The notes under the pieces were generated by a model. The model saw only the letters and a program-made list of their open reading frames with translations, ran no database searches and was not told the origin of the DNA. This document shows positions 22,570 to 34,217 of a DNA stretch of 64,000 bases, piece by piece. Where the stretch lies: NCBI GenBank assembly GCA_008933995.1, contig WARS01000009.1:298501-362500 (forward strand). The letters run 5' to 3'. The DNA comes from Datnioides undecimradiatus. Its lineage: Eukaryota > Chordata > Actinopteri > Lobotiformes > Datnioididae. Made by a program: the position numbers and the translations under genes. Positions within the stretch are counted from its first letter, which is position 1, and every line of letters begins with the position of its first letter.

Positions 22570-22870
22570 CAGCACTTTGGGGAAAACGAGAGAGGGGAAA
22601 AGATGAGAAGGCGCGAGCGCAGGGCCTTGAGGCCTGCCGGCAGAGCGGCGGAGAGGCGACAGGAGAGGAGAGAGTGAGGGATCTGAAGTGGAGAGAGCGA
22701 GGCCAGCAGACCTCAAGCTCCTCGATGTCCGGGCGTTGACAAATGGCTGTGTAATGACCTGAGATTAACTGGCTGAGAGGTCAAGATGAGCAGAGGACCC
22801 GTGAAGACAGAGGGGAGAGGAGGAGTGAAAAATATCACGGGGAGAGAAAGAGAGAGTGAATGAGAGTGAG
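22570..22870. repeat. Purine-rich tract
   Basis: The + strand is mostly A and G, with GAGAGAGGGG, GGAGAGGAGAGAGAG and GAAAGAGAGAGAG strings. It lies 45 bases after a pyrimidine-rich tract, so the two could pair or act as a composition switch. Confidence 0.7.
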
Positions 22871-25190
22871 ATGAATAGACCTCCCTCCCGAGCACAGAGT
22901 TCCCAGCTGTTGGTTGAAGACTGTTAGCAGTGTGAGGAGGAAATAGATGGATTGCAGTGTTTGTCTTACTTAAACCGTCCTCAAGTTCAAGTCGGAGGCG
23001 GCTGGCTGGTGAAACCGCCGGAGACGGAGACCGTGCGGGGCGGTTTCCCACAAAAAAATCACTTGAATACGACTTTAGACACGAAGACCTTACGACCGAT
23101 GATACAGTCACGCACTCGAGTTACAAGCACGGCGCGCCTTTGTAGCGTGAGCCGTTCCTCAGATGCACCAACACTTCAAACAGCCCGGTTCAGATCCGGC
23201 GTCCGGCTTCCCTCGGTCAAACACAGTGCGAGGTATCTGTGTCACATGTTTCAAGAGCGAACAGTGTACGATTTATTTCCTACTTTCGGTACAAATAAAC
23301 ACTTTAAGTTCCTATTTTTGAATATATTTCTATATAATAGATCCAATAAAGAGGCTATTAAGTTATATTCTTGGTCTTCTCCTTCTGTTTCATCATTATT
23401 ATCATTATTATTTGTAGTAGCAGCAGTAGTGGTATCAAAAGCACATTGTGTCCTTTGTGTCTTTATAAATAATTCAGGCAGGAAACTCGTTCTTCGCTGT
23501 GTTTTGAGAGTTTTGGGAGTACGACGTCTTTCCTTTTTATAGTTTTTATGTTTATGACTTTTAATATCTCCCTCTTCTTCCTCCCTCATGCCTAAATGCA
23601 CTTGCGCCCACTGAAAACCGCTCTGCGTTGAAAGCTAAGTGAACGACTGCGACGTGCGCTGTGAAAGTCAGTTATAAAATCTTATTTGTCTGTTTTTTTT
23701 AGGTGACACGCAAACTTTTTGTTGCTTAATTGCTGTTTATCTCAGTTCAAATTCCCCATGCGTCCTCTGTGGCAGCGCTCTCCCCGTTATGATTCACTGT
23801 TTGTTCTGCGTTCCCACCTTTTCCTCTTCTTCCTGTTTATTCGTGTGTGTGTGTGTTTGCGCGTTAATGTCTATCCAGCTCTGCTCCAGCCGGGGAAGGA
23901 GGGACCACTTTGTCGACCTGTGCTGATAAATTATTTAATTCAATAACCACCGTCTGTATACGGGAAGTCAGAGGACAGTGGTAGGTAAGGAGAGCGTGGC
24001 CATTTAAGGTGTGCACCACACTCTCGGGTGCACAGAGACCTTTAACCCATGTGTGGCGGTGTGACAGGCAGGGGAGAGCTCATGGTGCACATAGATTACT
24101 CCTTTTTGGGCTGAAAGGGGCTCCGCTGCGCGAGCCTGTGTGCAGAATACAAAAACCTCCGCTGGGGACTGAATAGGCTGTGGGAAGGTAATGATTGTTG
24201 CTGTAAGGCCGCCGGTTTGTTTCCCCACAACTGTCAGTTTCCACCCGACAGTCACGAACCTCGACAAAGTGCCGAGATTTATGACTTGGAGGTTTTGGAT
24301 CGTATCAAATATCCCCGACACTGCAGCGCACCCCAGGTCAAACGCAATGCAAGAGTCCTCTCGGCCGGTGCACGGCTGCGTTAAGTATATTCGAAGGTTA
24401 TCCTTTGATATTTTTCATTTCAGGGCTCGAGCCCACACTCAGCTCTGTCACACAGTCTTTGTGCAGCGGCGGCACATTCAGCACTGTGTGCAACAGAGCT
24501 ACACAAAGGTTCCTTGAGGCGGCGGGAGACCACTGGAAATGACGAGGGTCCTCAGTCCTTCATTTTAAAATGTGTGCACGAACTTCACTGATGAAGGTTT
24601 GAGTACATGTGATAGACAGTCTGCAGGGAGTACACCCGGATCCATTTTTTAGTTTGCAATCACAAACTAAGGGCAACAAGCCTGGACTTGGTTCACTCCC
24701 ATTGATGCGTATTGTTAAACCATTCCAAGCTGCTGTTACCTTTGGATCCCACCGGGCACATCTGCTTTATCTTCCAGCTGTGACACAGTTTAGATCTGTC
24801 CTCCACTCGGCTTCGTACCCCATCAGGATGATGTGAGAAGCGCCCATGCAAACTGGACGTTGCTGACTTGCTCAGATTTTGTTGATTTGGTTGATGTTCC
24901 ATGCTAAATAAGTTTAACTTCTGTTGTGTTTGCATGCTCACAAGTCTGCAGGTTTTATTTTGAAAAGTGAAATACTCTGACCCAAACCAACCAGACGACG
25001 CCAGCGAATCAGATGCAGAGGAATGCGCTGAAAACCGTGCATGAGCTCACAATCGCGTCACAAACGGATTCAGTCCTGCTCGTCGTTCACCAGGAGGCGT
25101 GAGCGGGAAAAGCTCTTTACTGCACAACAGGGTCCGTCATCCCCCTCGTCCACGTCATGTCTCCCCCTCTGTCACCAGTTTTGTCTCACT
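22871..25190. other. Unique non-coding sequence
   Basis: No gene is recognised. A (CATTATTAT)-like and (AGT/AGC) simple patch lies at 23390-23430. A 196-codon frame at 22952-23542 has no domain and overlaps - strand frames. 24590-24900 is complex sequence with no visible repeat. Confidence 0.45.
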
Positions 25191-25322
25191 TGTGTGTGTG
25201 TGTGTGTCCTGATTGCTCATACCTAATGGTGTGTCAGGACTGTGAAATGATCTGTGTCTTCAAAATCCTCTCCCTCAGCTCAGCAGACACACACACACAG
25301 ACACACACACACACACACACAC
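25191..25322. repeat. (TG)n and (AC)n microsatellites
   Basis: A GT run (25191-25207) and an AC run (25286-25322, with one interruption) lie about 80 bases apart in opposite orientation. Confidence 0.95.
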
Positions 25323-25677
25323 GACTCATCCCAGTCATGTTGTAGCAGCAGTGAAATGTCATTTCAGAGGCTGCTGAAGCCACTTCTCTCCTGTGAGGAT
25401 GCACTACGACGACTCGTCTTGGCTGTCTGTCAATATCGCCATGGAAACCTGCATGACTTGAATTGTGTGCGGTTGTTAAGGTGCGGGTGTGACGGTGGCG
25501 AAATCTCCACGTGAACTTTTTTCGTTCTTTCTTTCCTTTTTTTTTTGTTTTATTTTCCAGACGAGGAGCTGCTCTGAACTCACCGCTGCGTGGAGGGAGC
25601 CGCACGCAGCCGAAAAACCAGCGACCACATAAACACCTCAGCAGGATTTAGCATCTTAACTCCAGTGCCAATTAGCG

Positions 25678-25707
25678 GGAGAGAGAGATAGAGAGAGAGA
25701 GAGAGAG
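25678..25707. repeat. (GA)n microsatellite
   Basis: A GA run with one TA interruption. Confidence 0.95.
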
Positions 25708-28700
25708 TTTCTCAGCCATGTTCGTTGCGGTTTCACACAGCAGGAGCCCACTTTGATCACAGCTAAGAAAACTGCAAATAGTGTGTTTGTAAAGAGTACA
25801 CAGCTCCGATCCACTCAAAAGGAGCCATGCCTTAAACATAAGACCATGCATGGCTGCCCCGCTTTAGGTTCCCCCAATGGAAATGACATTTTAATGGATG
25901 TTATGCTGAGCCGAGTCCAGTCCAGTCGACTTAAAGGCCCTGAAACCAATCATTCAGTCATCTTCATACTCTAAGCAATGACTTTTTGCAGCGTTCGGTT
26001 GTTTAATTGAATAAAATTTGTTTTTGTTTTGCCTCTTTTCACTGATTTTAAGTTACAAGGTGCTCAGTCAGCAAAAACGGAAGGTGGTTATTTCAGCGCA
26101 CCGCTCAGGATTTAGCAGTGTTTGAACCAGAGTCTCCTGACAGTTTCCCTGTTGGTCTCCTGTGTTTGCAGCCTCTGTCGCGCAATGTGACATTACATAT
26201 TTTCCCCTTAAGTCTGCAGTGACGGATTTATATCATGGGCCACCGTGAGGCGGCGGGAACCAGTTGTGGACTAGACGACTTTTTTGCATTAAACGGCCGA
26301 AGCCTCCGTCTGTCTCCAGGTACAATATCCCCTGAAAAACCCCATTATTGACCAAAAAACCCCAAACGTCTCTCCGAAAGAAAGCCCCTGCTGTTGTTGC
26401 ACGAAGCAATACTCCAATTATGTTTTGACTCCATATAAAATCACGCCAGTTTCACTTTAACTTATCGATGAATCGTTCCATATCTTACTACCTGTCCTCT
26501 GTGTTTTGAGTTTGACTGTACGGGTCAGTAAAGTTGCATTAATGCTGTGTAAAAGCAGGAGGAGCTGCAGATTCATGCGATAATGATGTCTTGTTCTGAA
26601 GTTACGACTCAAAGCAGCTTCATGGTTTTGTTCTTTTCCGCCGTCACATCAACCACGAGAAGTTCTTCACGTGTCGATCCGTCAGGGACCGAAACCGCCG
26701 CGTCACAGTTCACCAAAAATACAGCAGCTCACTTGTCAGCGCTTTCAATCCTGTCTGGAGGCCTTTAGTGTTACCGTGGGAGGGCAGCGGCCTAATTTGA
26801 TCTCATCCATTCACATCAATAATCTCAGTCATCGGCGCGGCAACAGGGCGGGGAAATGCCAGAGCGAAACAGTTCAGCGAAACATGCAAAGCCTTCTTCA
26901 GAGGGTTCCAGGTCAGCTGCAGCTCCTGCAGCGCTCCATCGACTTTCAGAGGCAGGATTATTTTATTCATTATGTTTCCGTTTCTATTATGATTCCCCGC
27001 AGTGGGCAGTTTTGCATTTGGCACCTGAGCATTAACCGTGCCACACGATATCATCATGGCTCTGGTTAGTTTTACAAAACTGTGAGAAAGGAAGGAGGGA
27101 AACTTTATTCATAGAGGGCTGACCACCTGGACACATGACTGCCCCCCTTAAAGTTTATTATATTTGCATTTATTGCATTTGTTGCATGTTTTATATTAGA
27201 TTTTTTAGTTAATTGCACCACATGATGTATTTTTATTTTTAGACATAGGCCATAGTCCGTTTCTGCACTCTGCCTGTCTTTCCCACTAACTTGTTAGATG
27301 ACCTTTGTTGTCATGGCAACAAATATAAACACATGGGTAATGTTGGGAAACAGTCGCAGTTTGGTGAGGTCTCCGATGAGGTTACAGTCGTGGTTAAAGT
27401 TAGTATTTTAAGCTACAGTATGAATGTGATGCGTGGTTAAAACTTATGGACGTACGTCAAAACAAGTTAACGCTCAGTTTTGGTTTCACGCAGGACACAA
27501 ACGCCGCTGTCCTGGGTGCAAGACCGGTGTTCGTCTGACCCATCCATCCGTCCACCTGCTCCACCCGCTCCGGACCTGTGCACCACCTGCGTGCAACACT
27601 TGGACTCATGCACTGCGCGCCATTGAAAAGTCTAAAGTCGTGTTATTTGTATGCAGATTGAAGAGAGTGGGCTGATTTTTGAGGCCTGTAACGTGGGGGC
27701 TTCTGAGGCGTCAGGCCAGCTGCTGCTTAAACATGATTACCACTCACTTTAAAGGTGTTTTATCCAACAGTACTGATGCATCAAGTTTCGGATAGTGTAG
27801 ATGTTTCCACAACTCAACAGTGGGTTAGTTGCTGTTCTGCATTCACGAGGTGACACAAAAGCACCTGGACAGAAACTGTTAACATTCATTTTTTTTAAAG
27901 GTTATTTGAAAATGGTAGAGAACTGATGGCAGGACTCACAAACATGTGTTTCAGTACGATCGAGGTCGCATTACATGACCTGTCAGATCGATTCTGTCCA
28001 TTTGACAGAGCTTTAACAGTCGATGATGAGCCATGAAACATATTTTGCAACGTGCAGCTTTGCCTCATCCTTACTGATTGAGCTAGGTTACCTGTGTGGT
28101 GTTGTTTCACGCTTCATGTAACTTCTTCTTCTTCTTCCAAGTAATCCCGTTGGATGTTGCAACAAGGGATTAGCAAGTTAGCAAGATGTCTTGATGATGA
28201 TGAAGAGCGTTCCTCAAAGCTAAAACCAGTGCACGTGTTCAGTGTTGTCAGCGGTAATGTTTGTAGCGGATAACTCGCCCTGCAGAGTCCAGACCCTGGC
28301 GGTGGTGGCTGACGGTAACTTGGTGAATCTGAGAAGCCTGGGTGGTGATGGGAAGGCGGAGGAGCACATCACATCAACATGAAATGATGAAGATGAGAGA
28401 GTCATTTTTAAAAAAGATATGCAGCAGAATCGCAAATCGATTGGCTAACCTTGAAGGTGTGCCACTGAGCTATTGGCTATCTGAGATCAGCTGATGTGAA
28501 CGGCTGATTTCTCAGTTAAAGCCAGCAGCGGGAGGTCGTGAGTGAGCATGAGAGAGAGAGAGAGACGGAGTGAACGACAGAGCAGATTAGAAATAGTGCT
28601 ACAGATCTAATCACGCGAAACAGGGGTCTCCCTGGCTGAACCATCGCTAGTCAGACGCAGCGCTGCTGTCTCAGTGGAGCTGCTGTGAATGAAAACACAC

Positions 28701-28872
28701 AAAGACATTTGCTAAAATCCTAATTAATATAACTTTATGGGAAATTACAGAATTGGTCACACCTTGCAGGAAGCACAGCTGTGTTGTGATGTGATGTTCT
28801 TTATATAAAACGTTTGATTTGCATGAAAATTTGCAAACACCTTTAAAGAGTTCCTGTTCTCGTGCTGCAGAC
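25708..28872. other. Unique non-coding sequence
   Basis: No gene is recognised. 26780-27050 is long, complex and repeat-free, with homeodomain-like ATTATTTTATTCATTA strings; it could be a conserved element. 27150-27250 is AT-rich. 28142-28172 is an imperfect hairpin (TAATCCC and GGGATTA arms). A short GA run lies at 28549-28565. Confidence 0.45.
27307..27320. promoter_or_regulatory. RFX X-box-like motif
   Basis: GTTGTCATGGCAAC is a near-perfect inverted repeat of the RFX half site GTTGCC around AT. It is the best of three X-box-like strings in the window. Motif match only. Confidence 0.35.
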
Positions 28873-28954
28873 GGCTGCACGGCGAGGTACCTTAGAGGAT
28901 GCACGGTGAGGTTCCTTAGAGGATGCACGGTGAGGTTCCTTAGAGGATGCATGG
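28873..28954 (+). repeat. 24-bp minisatellite, about 3.4 copies
   Basis: Units begin at 28873, 28897, 28921 and 28945 (partial). The unit is GGATGCACGGTGAGGTTCCT followed by TAGA. Copies two and three are identical; copy one differs at a few bases. Because 24 is divisible by three, the frame reads a repeated GCTVRFLR peptide, but there is no evidence it is translated. Confidence 0.9.
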
Positions 28955-29158
28955 CACAGATTAAGTCATATGTGCTTTTTGTTCGTTATAGCCACCACTT
29001 CGTATGCAGCTCCCTTATTATTTGCACGTCTTGCATTTAAGGCAGAGCGGAGGTTTTCAGGCTTTCTCCCATTTGTTCCTGTTGTTTTCCCACACGGCCT
29101 CCGAAGACAACCTGACAGCAGCATCACCGACGGCCTGTTTCAGAGCCACCTGTTCCTC

Positions 29159-29650
29159 AAATCAAGCTCTTGTCACCGGTGACTGTATACAAGCCCACCT
29201 CAGCGGTACCTATCCACCGAAAACAAGCGCCTCTCACCTGTGCCTGTCCACAGAACAAGTGCTCCTGAGCTGTGCCTGTCAACAAAACAAGCACCCCACT
29301 GTATGGAGGTTACGGACGACAAGTGCCTCTCAGGGGTGGATGCTGAAAATCAGGCCCGGCTCGGGTGTATCTGTTTATCAAAGGGGACGGCCTACGCACT
29401 GCGGATACAGGGTAAATAAATAAACAAGTGCCCCTCGGCGGTGTGTGTACATAAATCAAGCGTCCCTCACCAGTGATTGCGCACAACAATCACCCCTCAG
29501 TCGTCCCCGTCTAAAAATTAAGAGCCTCTCGAAGGCTGGGCTGCGAGAGAACAAGTGCACTTCTGTGGGCTGTCTCTGCACAGCGAGAGGGTCTTTTCTC
29601 CTCCCGGTTCCACACATCAAGCGCTCCCTCAGCTCCACCTGGTCAAGGAT
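29159..29650 (+). repeat. Degenerate 32-bp minisatellite, block 1
   Basis: A recurring module reads ACAAGYGCCYCTCAG followed by about 17 bases resembling GTGYGCCTGTCCACAAA. Clear units start near 29191, 29223, 29255, 29287 and 29319, and looser ones continue to about 29650. Most units are 32 bases long. The array is old: units share only part of their sequence, but the ACAAG-(T/C)GC-CC-CTC core and the period are regular. A 139-codon frame through it (29004-29423) reflects the repeat and is not a recognised protein. Confidence 0.75.
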
Positions 29651-30055
29651 CACAGTGATATTTCACTTTAATTGTGTAATTTCTTTCTTTTTTTTTGTTT
29701 GTTTGCTACTGCGCTCACTCCTCAGCAGGAGTTCGGACACAATAAGCCTCCCACGCCGACTCCGGGGATCCACCATCAGCGCTGACATTCAGGATTTCTC
29801 TCGGCAGAATAAAACATCACCTAACGCTATTTCTTTCCAACCCTAACCACGATTACATCTTGAAAACTCACTTTAAACATTTAAAGATAATACTTTAAGT
29901 TCATTTTTAAATGCAGTGTCTCGCGTATCAGGGCCGAACTCGTCACCCCCCCCGCCCGTCACTGTCATTTAACGCCCACTCTGACTGAAACACCGGTGCC
30001 ACTGTCCCGCAGCGGTTGTACAGCAACAGAAGAACAAATGGTTTTCAGGTGCGTA
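29651..30055. other. Spacer between two minisatellite blocks
   Basis: Mixed sequence with a T-rich run near 29688-29700 and a C-rich run near 29946-29956. Nothing is recognised. Confidence 0.45.
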
Positions 30056-30215
30056 TGTAAGCAAACAAGCGCCCCTCGCAGAGTGTTTTGTAAAACAAGT
30101 GCTCAACAATTGCGCCTGTCTACAAAACAAGCACCCCTCTGCTGTTGGGGTTATAGATGACAAGTGCCCCTCAGGTGTGGCTGTCTGGAAATCAAGCGCT
30201 CCTCAGTAGTGTGCC
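30056..30215 (+). repeat. Degenerate 32-bp minisatellite, block 2
   Basis: Five units with the same ACAAGYGCCCCTC core start near 30065, 30095, 30127, 30160 and 30192. Their order and internal differences match units from 29223 onward in block 1, at a constant offset of about 840 bases. This suggests a duplicated run of units rather than independent amplification. Confidence 0.75.
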
Positions 30216-30296
30216 GGGGACTGTCTGTGTCTGTAATTGCTTTGAGCCGTCAACTCAGTGGTAAACTGAAAGGACCCAATTAAATCCCACAGACTG

Positions 30297-30301
<5 letters not shown>

Positions 30302-30332
<31 letters not shown>

Positions 30333-30353
30333 GTGTGAGAGAGAGAGAGAGAG
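30302..30353. repeat. Compound (GT)n(GA)n microsatellite
   Basis: A GT array with one GC interruption passes directly into a GA array. Confidence 0.95.
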
Positions 30354-30430
30354 CTTTCATATTACTCCCTGCAGACTGTAAGTAGATTTGCAGTGGTGTC
30401 TTGTCACCATCTGAGGCCCTTGGTGCTTTT

Positions 30431-30483
30431 GTGTGTGTGTGTGCATGTGTGTGCCACATAGAGTGAGCGAGTGTGTGTGTGTG
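30431..30483. repeat. Interrupted (GT)n array
   Basis: GT runs at 30431-30453 and 30471-30483 are separated by GCCACATAGAGTGAGCGA. Confidence 0.85.
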
Positions 30484-30508
30484 AGACGTAATCAGAACTC
30501 ACCAGGAC

Positions 30509-30525
30509 TTTTTTTTTTTTTTTTT
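30509..30525. repeat. Poly-T run (17 T)
   Basis: A homopolymer of T on the + strand. It could be the poly-A end of a retroposed sequence on the - strand, but no such sequence is recognised next to it. Confidence 0.9.
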
Positions 30526-33132
30526 CGTCTACCATGGCAACAGCAGGACGACCACAGTGTCTGTCTTTAGGCGCCACTAATCTGCGTCTGGATAGCTCGT
30601 CTGAATAAACCGGGCGTCACCACAGGTGTGAATGCAATCCATCGCACTCAGATCCAAGCAAACCAGTTGCGGTCACCACCTCTGCCTCATCGCGCCGTCT
30701 TTTACGCACAAAACACTTCGGATGATGAGGTTTCTAACGCCAGGCGTGAACGCAGAGGCCCTGGATCAGCTGTCAGAGAGCAAGGTTTACTCGCAGACTG
30801 CCTGTTGATACCAGATGTGAACAGGCTCACGGTTACGGTCAGAGACGCTTCCTTTCACACCGAATCAGCGACGCAGGTTCCTACACCGAACGTGATCTGA
30901 CCATATTTGTGTTTTTTTGTGATTTCCAGTCATAAGACAACAAAACAAATAGTTCTTTGGCAGTGCTCTGTGGTAGAAATGACCTGAATACATTTATTCT
31001 GTACTATGAACTCAATTATATGTTGTATAGAGAGAGAGAGAGACATGCATTTTCCATTTTCCGCCTCCTCATACTTCAGCTTCACCGTATTTCACAAGAA
31101 AATAGTTTTATTTGGAGGCATTAATTAAATAGTTTGACATGAGGTTGGGCTCGGAGACGGTACGTGGAGATTCTCACAAACTGAAGCGTCTTCAACAACA
31201 GAGCTGTGTTGGTCTACAGCAGAGAAACCTGTGATGATAAAGCAAAACCAGGTGAAGAACCAGGTCTGAGCTGAACAACCTGCTGATCCTCTACAGGTGT
31301 GCACACAGGTGCGCGACTGCTTCACTGACATCAAAGCACAAGAGACAACTGAAACTTAAACTCAAGACAGAGTCTGTTTGAGCTCCCGTGATTGATTCAG
31401 GCTCCCGACGTGCTGTCGGGCCTCTCAGAGTGACTCAGCAGGTTTACTGTGGATCACCGCTAACAGTAATCCCAATGATGACAGGTACACAGCACCTGAG
31501 AGCGCACTTCCTGCAGGAAGCTGGTTTTTCCGATGTGGCCTGAACATGCCTGGATCTTACAAACAGTAAGCTATCGGCTGCAGAAGCCACCTCATTCAGA
31601 CGTACAGGTTGCTTACTTTCAGTTTCAGTCTAAGCGGGACTTTATATTAAAACCTAGGTTTCTTCATCCCGCTGTTCCTCATGCACATGACACTTATATA
31701 ATCAGATTACTGCAGAAAGGGTACAGTGACCTTGTACCTTAAGTGCACATAAATGCACTCTCTACCTCCAACAGAAAGAAAGACGTCGTAGTCTCATTTT
31801 GTCCTTTGACGAACAGGAGTTAAACAAAATGACCGTATAAAATATTTAAGAAACACTTTAAAAGTCAGGCTGCAGCTTCCCCAATGTCTCATTCTCACTG
31901 TTTGTCATCCCGCATCCCTCTCCTGTGCATCATTAGATAAATAACAATAACAGCAAGGTCACGGGGGAGCGTTCAGGGGTCAGAGGTCGCTGTAGCTGTG
32001 TTAATTGGGGTCAGACTCAGAGGAAGAGCTTAGAGGAAAGGAGACAGGTGACCACACACAAACATGCGTGCCGCACATGATCGGGGAAACACTCACTCGT
32101 CCATACATTCGCACAAAACCCTGACCAGAGGAAAACCAGACACACAAACACACAGGTCAAATCTAAAAGTCCCAAATTAACGATGAAGTCCCAGAGGTCA
32201 AACTTTAATCCGATGCTTGTTGTTACGTTTATTTGTCTGGTTGGAAAAAAATGTCAAAAAAGGGTTTTATAGCATTGCAAACATGCAGTTCTGCCAGAAA
32301 TTAGAACGAGGAGGGAGAAAAGGAAAGGCACGAAACGCAAGAAGGCCACACACAAGCCGAAGGGCCCTGGACAGAGCGGCTAAGAAAAGGGCGAAGACAG
32401 AGGAATCACTGAGCAAACGAATTAAACGAAAAACAAAAAAAACACGGAGCACAAAGAAATCAAGGACACGGCACAACAAAAGAAAACCGAGGGCAGCATC
32501 AGCGCCTTGCCTGAAGAAAGAGCCCCCCCTCCCTCACACACACACACACATAAACACACACACACATCTTTCAGCAACCTTGTTTCAGCTCAGTAAATAA
32601 ACTATCCATCATTGTTAGCCATCTGGCATCTTAGCCTATGAGAAGCCTGCTAAAGCTGTTACCGGGTGGCACAGGATGTGGCGTCTCGCCGGATAGGGCC
32701 AATTGCCTCTGAAAGATTACTGCTTAAAACAAGGCTGTACATGTGTATGGCGTTAGCTGAGGACGCGGTGAGCGAGCGGCTGCGGCGCCGACGCCTGAAG
32801 GGGGGGGGGACATCGGAGGCAGCCGCGAAGAATTAAACCATGAACTCTCGCATTCAAGCCTGGATTGATATTCCATTTCCCAAACGGTGAAAAGGAGATG
32901 TTTGGTTACCACGTTACTGAGGCCGACTTAAGTGTGTGTGTGTGTGCGTGTGTGTGCGTGTGTGTGTGCGCCGTTTAATTCCCCAAGCAAACGCCTGCCG
33001 GGAGACCGAAAAGACTGAGTGCGTATTTAGTTTTGTTTGCGAGTGAGAGGGACATACATCTTCATTGATGCTGTCGGCTGTTGCGAGTTACATTATGTCT
33101 GTAAAACTGTGTGTAATGTCTGCTCGGAGGGG

Positions 33133-33135
<3 letters not shown>

Positions 33136-33170
<35 letters not shown>
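33136..33170. repeat. (CA)n microsatellite
   Basis: A pure run of about 17 units. Confidence 0.97.
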
Positions 33171-33174
<4 letters not shown>

Positions 33175-33716
33175 TATGTATGATATATGTATTTATAGAC
33201 AAACAGATGTACAGAAGAGGATAATGGTTTAGTTGTAGATGCTTTATTTTTATTTTTTTATTTTCGTGGTTTAATTGGTTTTCTGGGACGATCACAATGC
33301 CGTCGATTTGTCTGTATAAAAAGGCTGTTTTTCCAGATACCGTTACATCTTTTCCACTTTGTATTCCGTATTGATTCTGGCCGGCGTGCAAATCTCCTCC
33401 CCGGCTGAAATCCATCTTATTCTTTTTACATATCTGCGTGTGAGCGAGTTAATTCTCTGAGCCGCGGGCGCCGTGAGGGGAAAACAAGATTGATAACTTT
33501 TGTTTGTCGTTGAGAGAGAGAGAGAGAGAGACGCGCGGCTTCATCGACGCCGTCACACACCGCGCGCAATGTGTGTTACATTAGAGTGAACGTAGCAGGT
33601 GGAACAGTGCGAAGAAAGCTCGCCGAAGTGCTCTCGTGTTTGTTTCGTCGCATCTGAAGCGAACCACAGACCCACAAAACACACGGGCGCTCCTGGATTT
33701 TAATTGGGAACTGAAG

Positions 33717-33728
33717 CAAGATGGCGCC
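33717..33728 (+). promoter_or_regulatory. YY1-like motif
   Basis: CAAGATGGCGCC matches the YY1 consensus CAAGATGGCGGC except for one base, and is followed by a GGTATATATCC string. Motif match only. Confidence 0.35.
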
Positions 33729-33867
33729 GGTATATATCCACCAAGAGCAGGAGTTGAAGTTGGCGACACGATAGTTCCTCAAAAGCCAAAACATCTTGAT
33801 CGCCCCCCTGTGATCGCAAGACCTGTGTCCCTGGTTAAAGAGGGAGTGAATCAGGCTCCTTGAGGGC

Positions 33868-34217
33868 GTTTCTCCTCTTATCCAAGAGGCTTCAGTTCTG
33901 GTGGATCCCAGGCTTTTAGGGTTTCTCCTAATGAAAGTAGAGAAACCTTCAGCAGCACCATCTATCTCCCACCTACAATGCTGTCCTTTCATTCCTCCCC
34001 AGGAGATTCGGCAACTCATGTGATGTCACTCCAATGGACGACCCATGAATCAACGTTGCTAATGTTGCTGGACATTGTTGCCTCACTCCTAACCCTAACG
34101 ATCACCACTGGGCATCTCAAACATGGTCTTTAAAGCACTGACTCCTCAGAGGTTTAAAGCCTGAGTTAGACCCCTGTCCACCGGAGCTGAGGAAGCCTCT
34201 TGGTTGAGCAGTGAAAG
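33868..34217. mobile_element. Inverted-repeat-bounded repeat, possible retroelement terminus
   Basis: A left arm (33868-33904, containing CCAAGAGGCTTCAG) and a right arm (34178-34217, containing CTGAGGAAGCCTCTTGG) are imperfect reverse complements over about 37 bases. The interior includes GTTTCTCCTAATGAAAGTAG, CCCAGGAGATTCGGCAACTC and GTCTTTAAAGCACTGACTCC. The right arm motif (GAAGCCTCTTGG then TGA and GTGAAA) resembles a terminal motif found in many fish retroelements, possibly Penelope-like. No coding part is recognised, and the class is uncertain. Confidence 0.5.

Larger units (their letters stand above)
30530..33867. other. Unique non-coding sequence with microsatellites
   Basis: No gene is recognised. 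AC runs lie at 32535-32566. A GT-rich run with GC interruptions lies at 32932-32970. 32750-32830 and 33440-33560 are CpG-rich. A GA run lies at 33511-33532. A strong YY1-like motif lies at 33717. Confidence 0.45.

Noticed and set aside
30509..30525. Poly-T run as the tail of a retroposed gene on the - strand
   Set aside because: No coding or SINE-like sequence is visible next to it, and no target-site duplication was seen.
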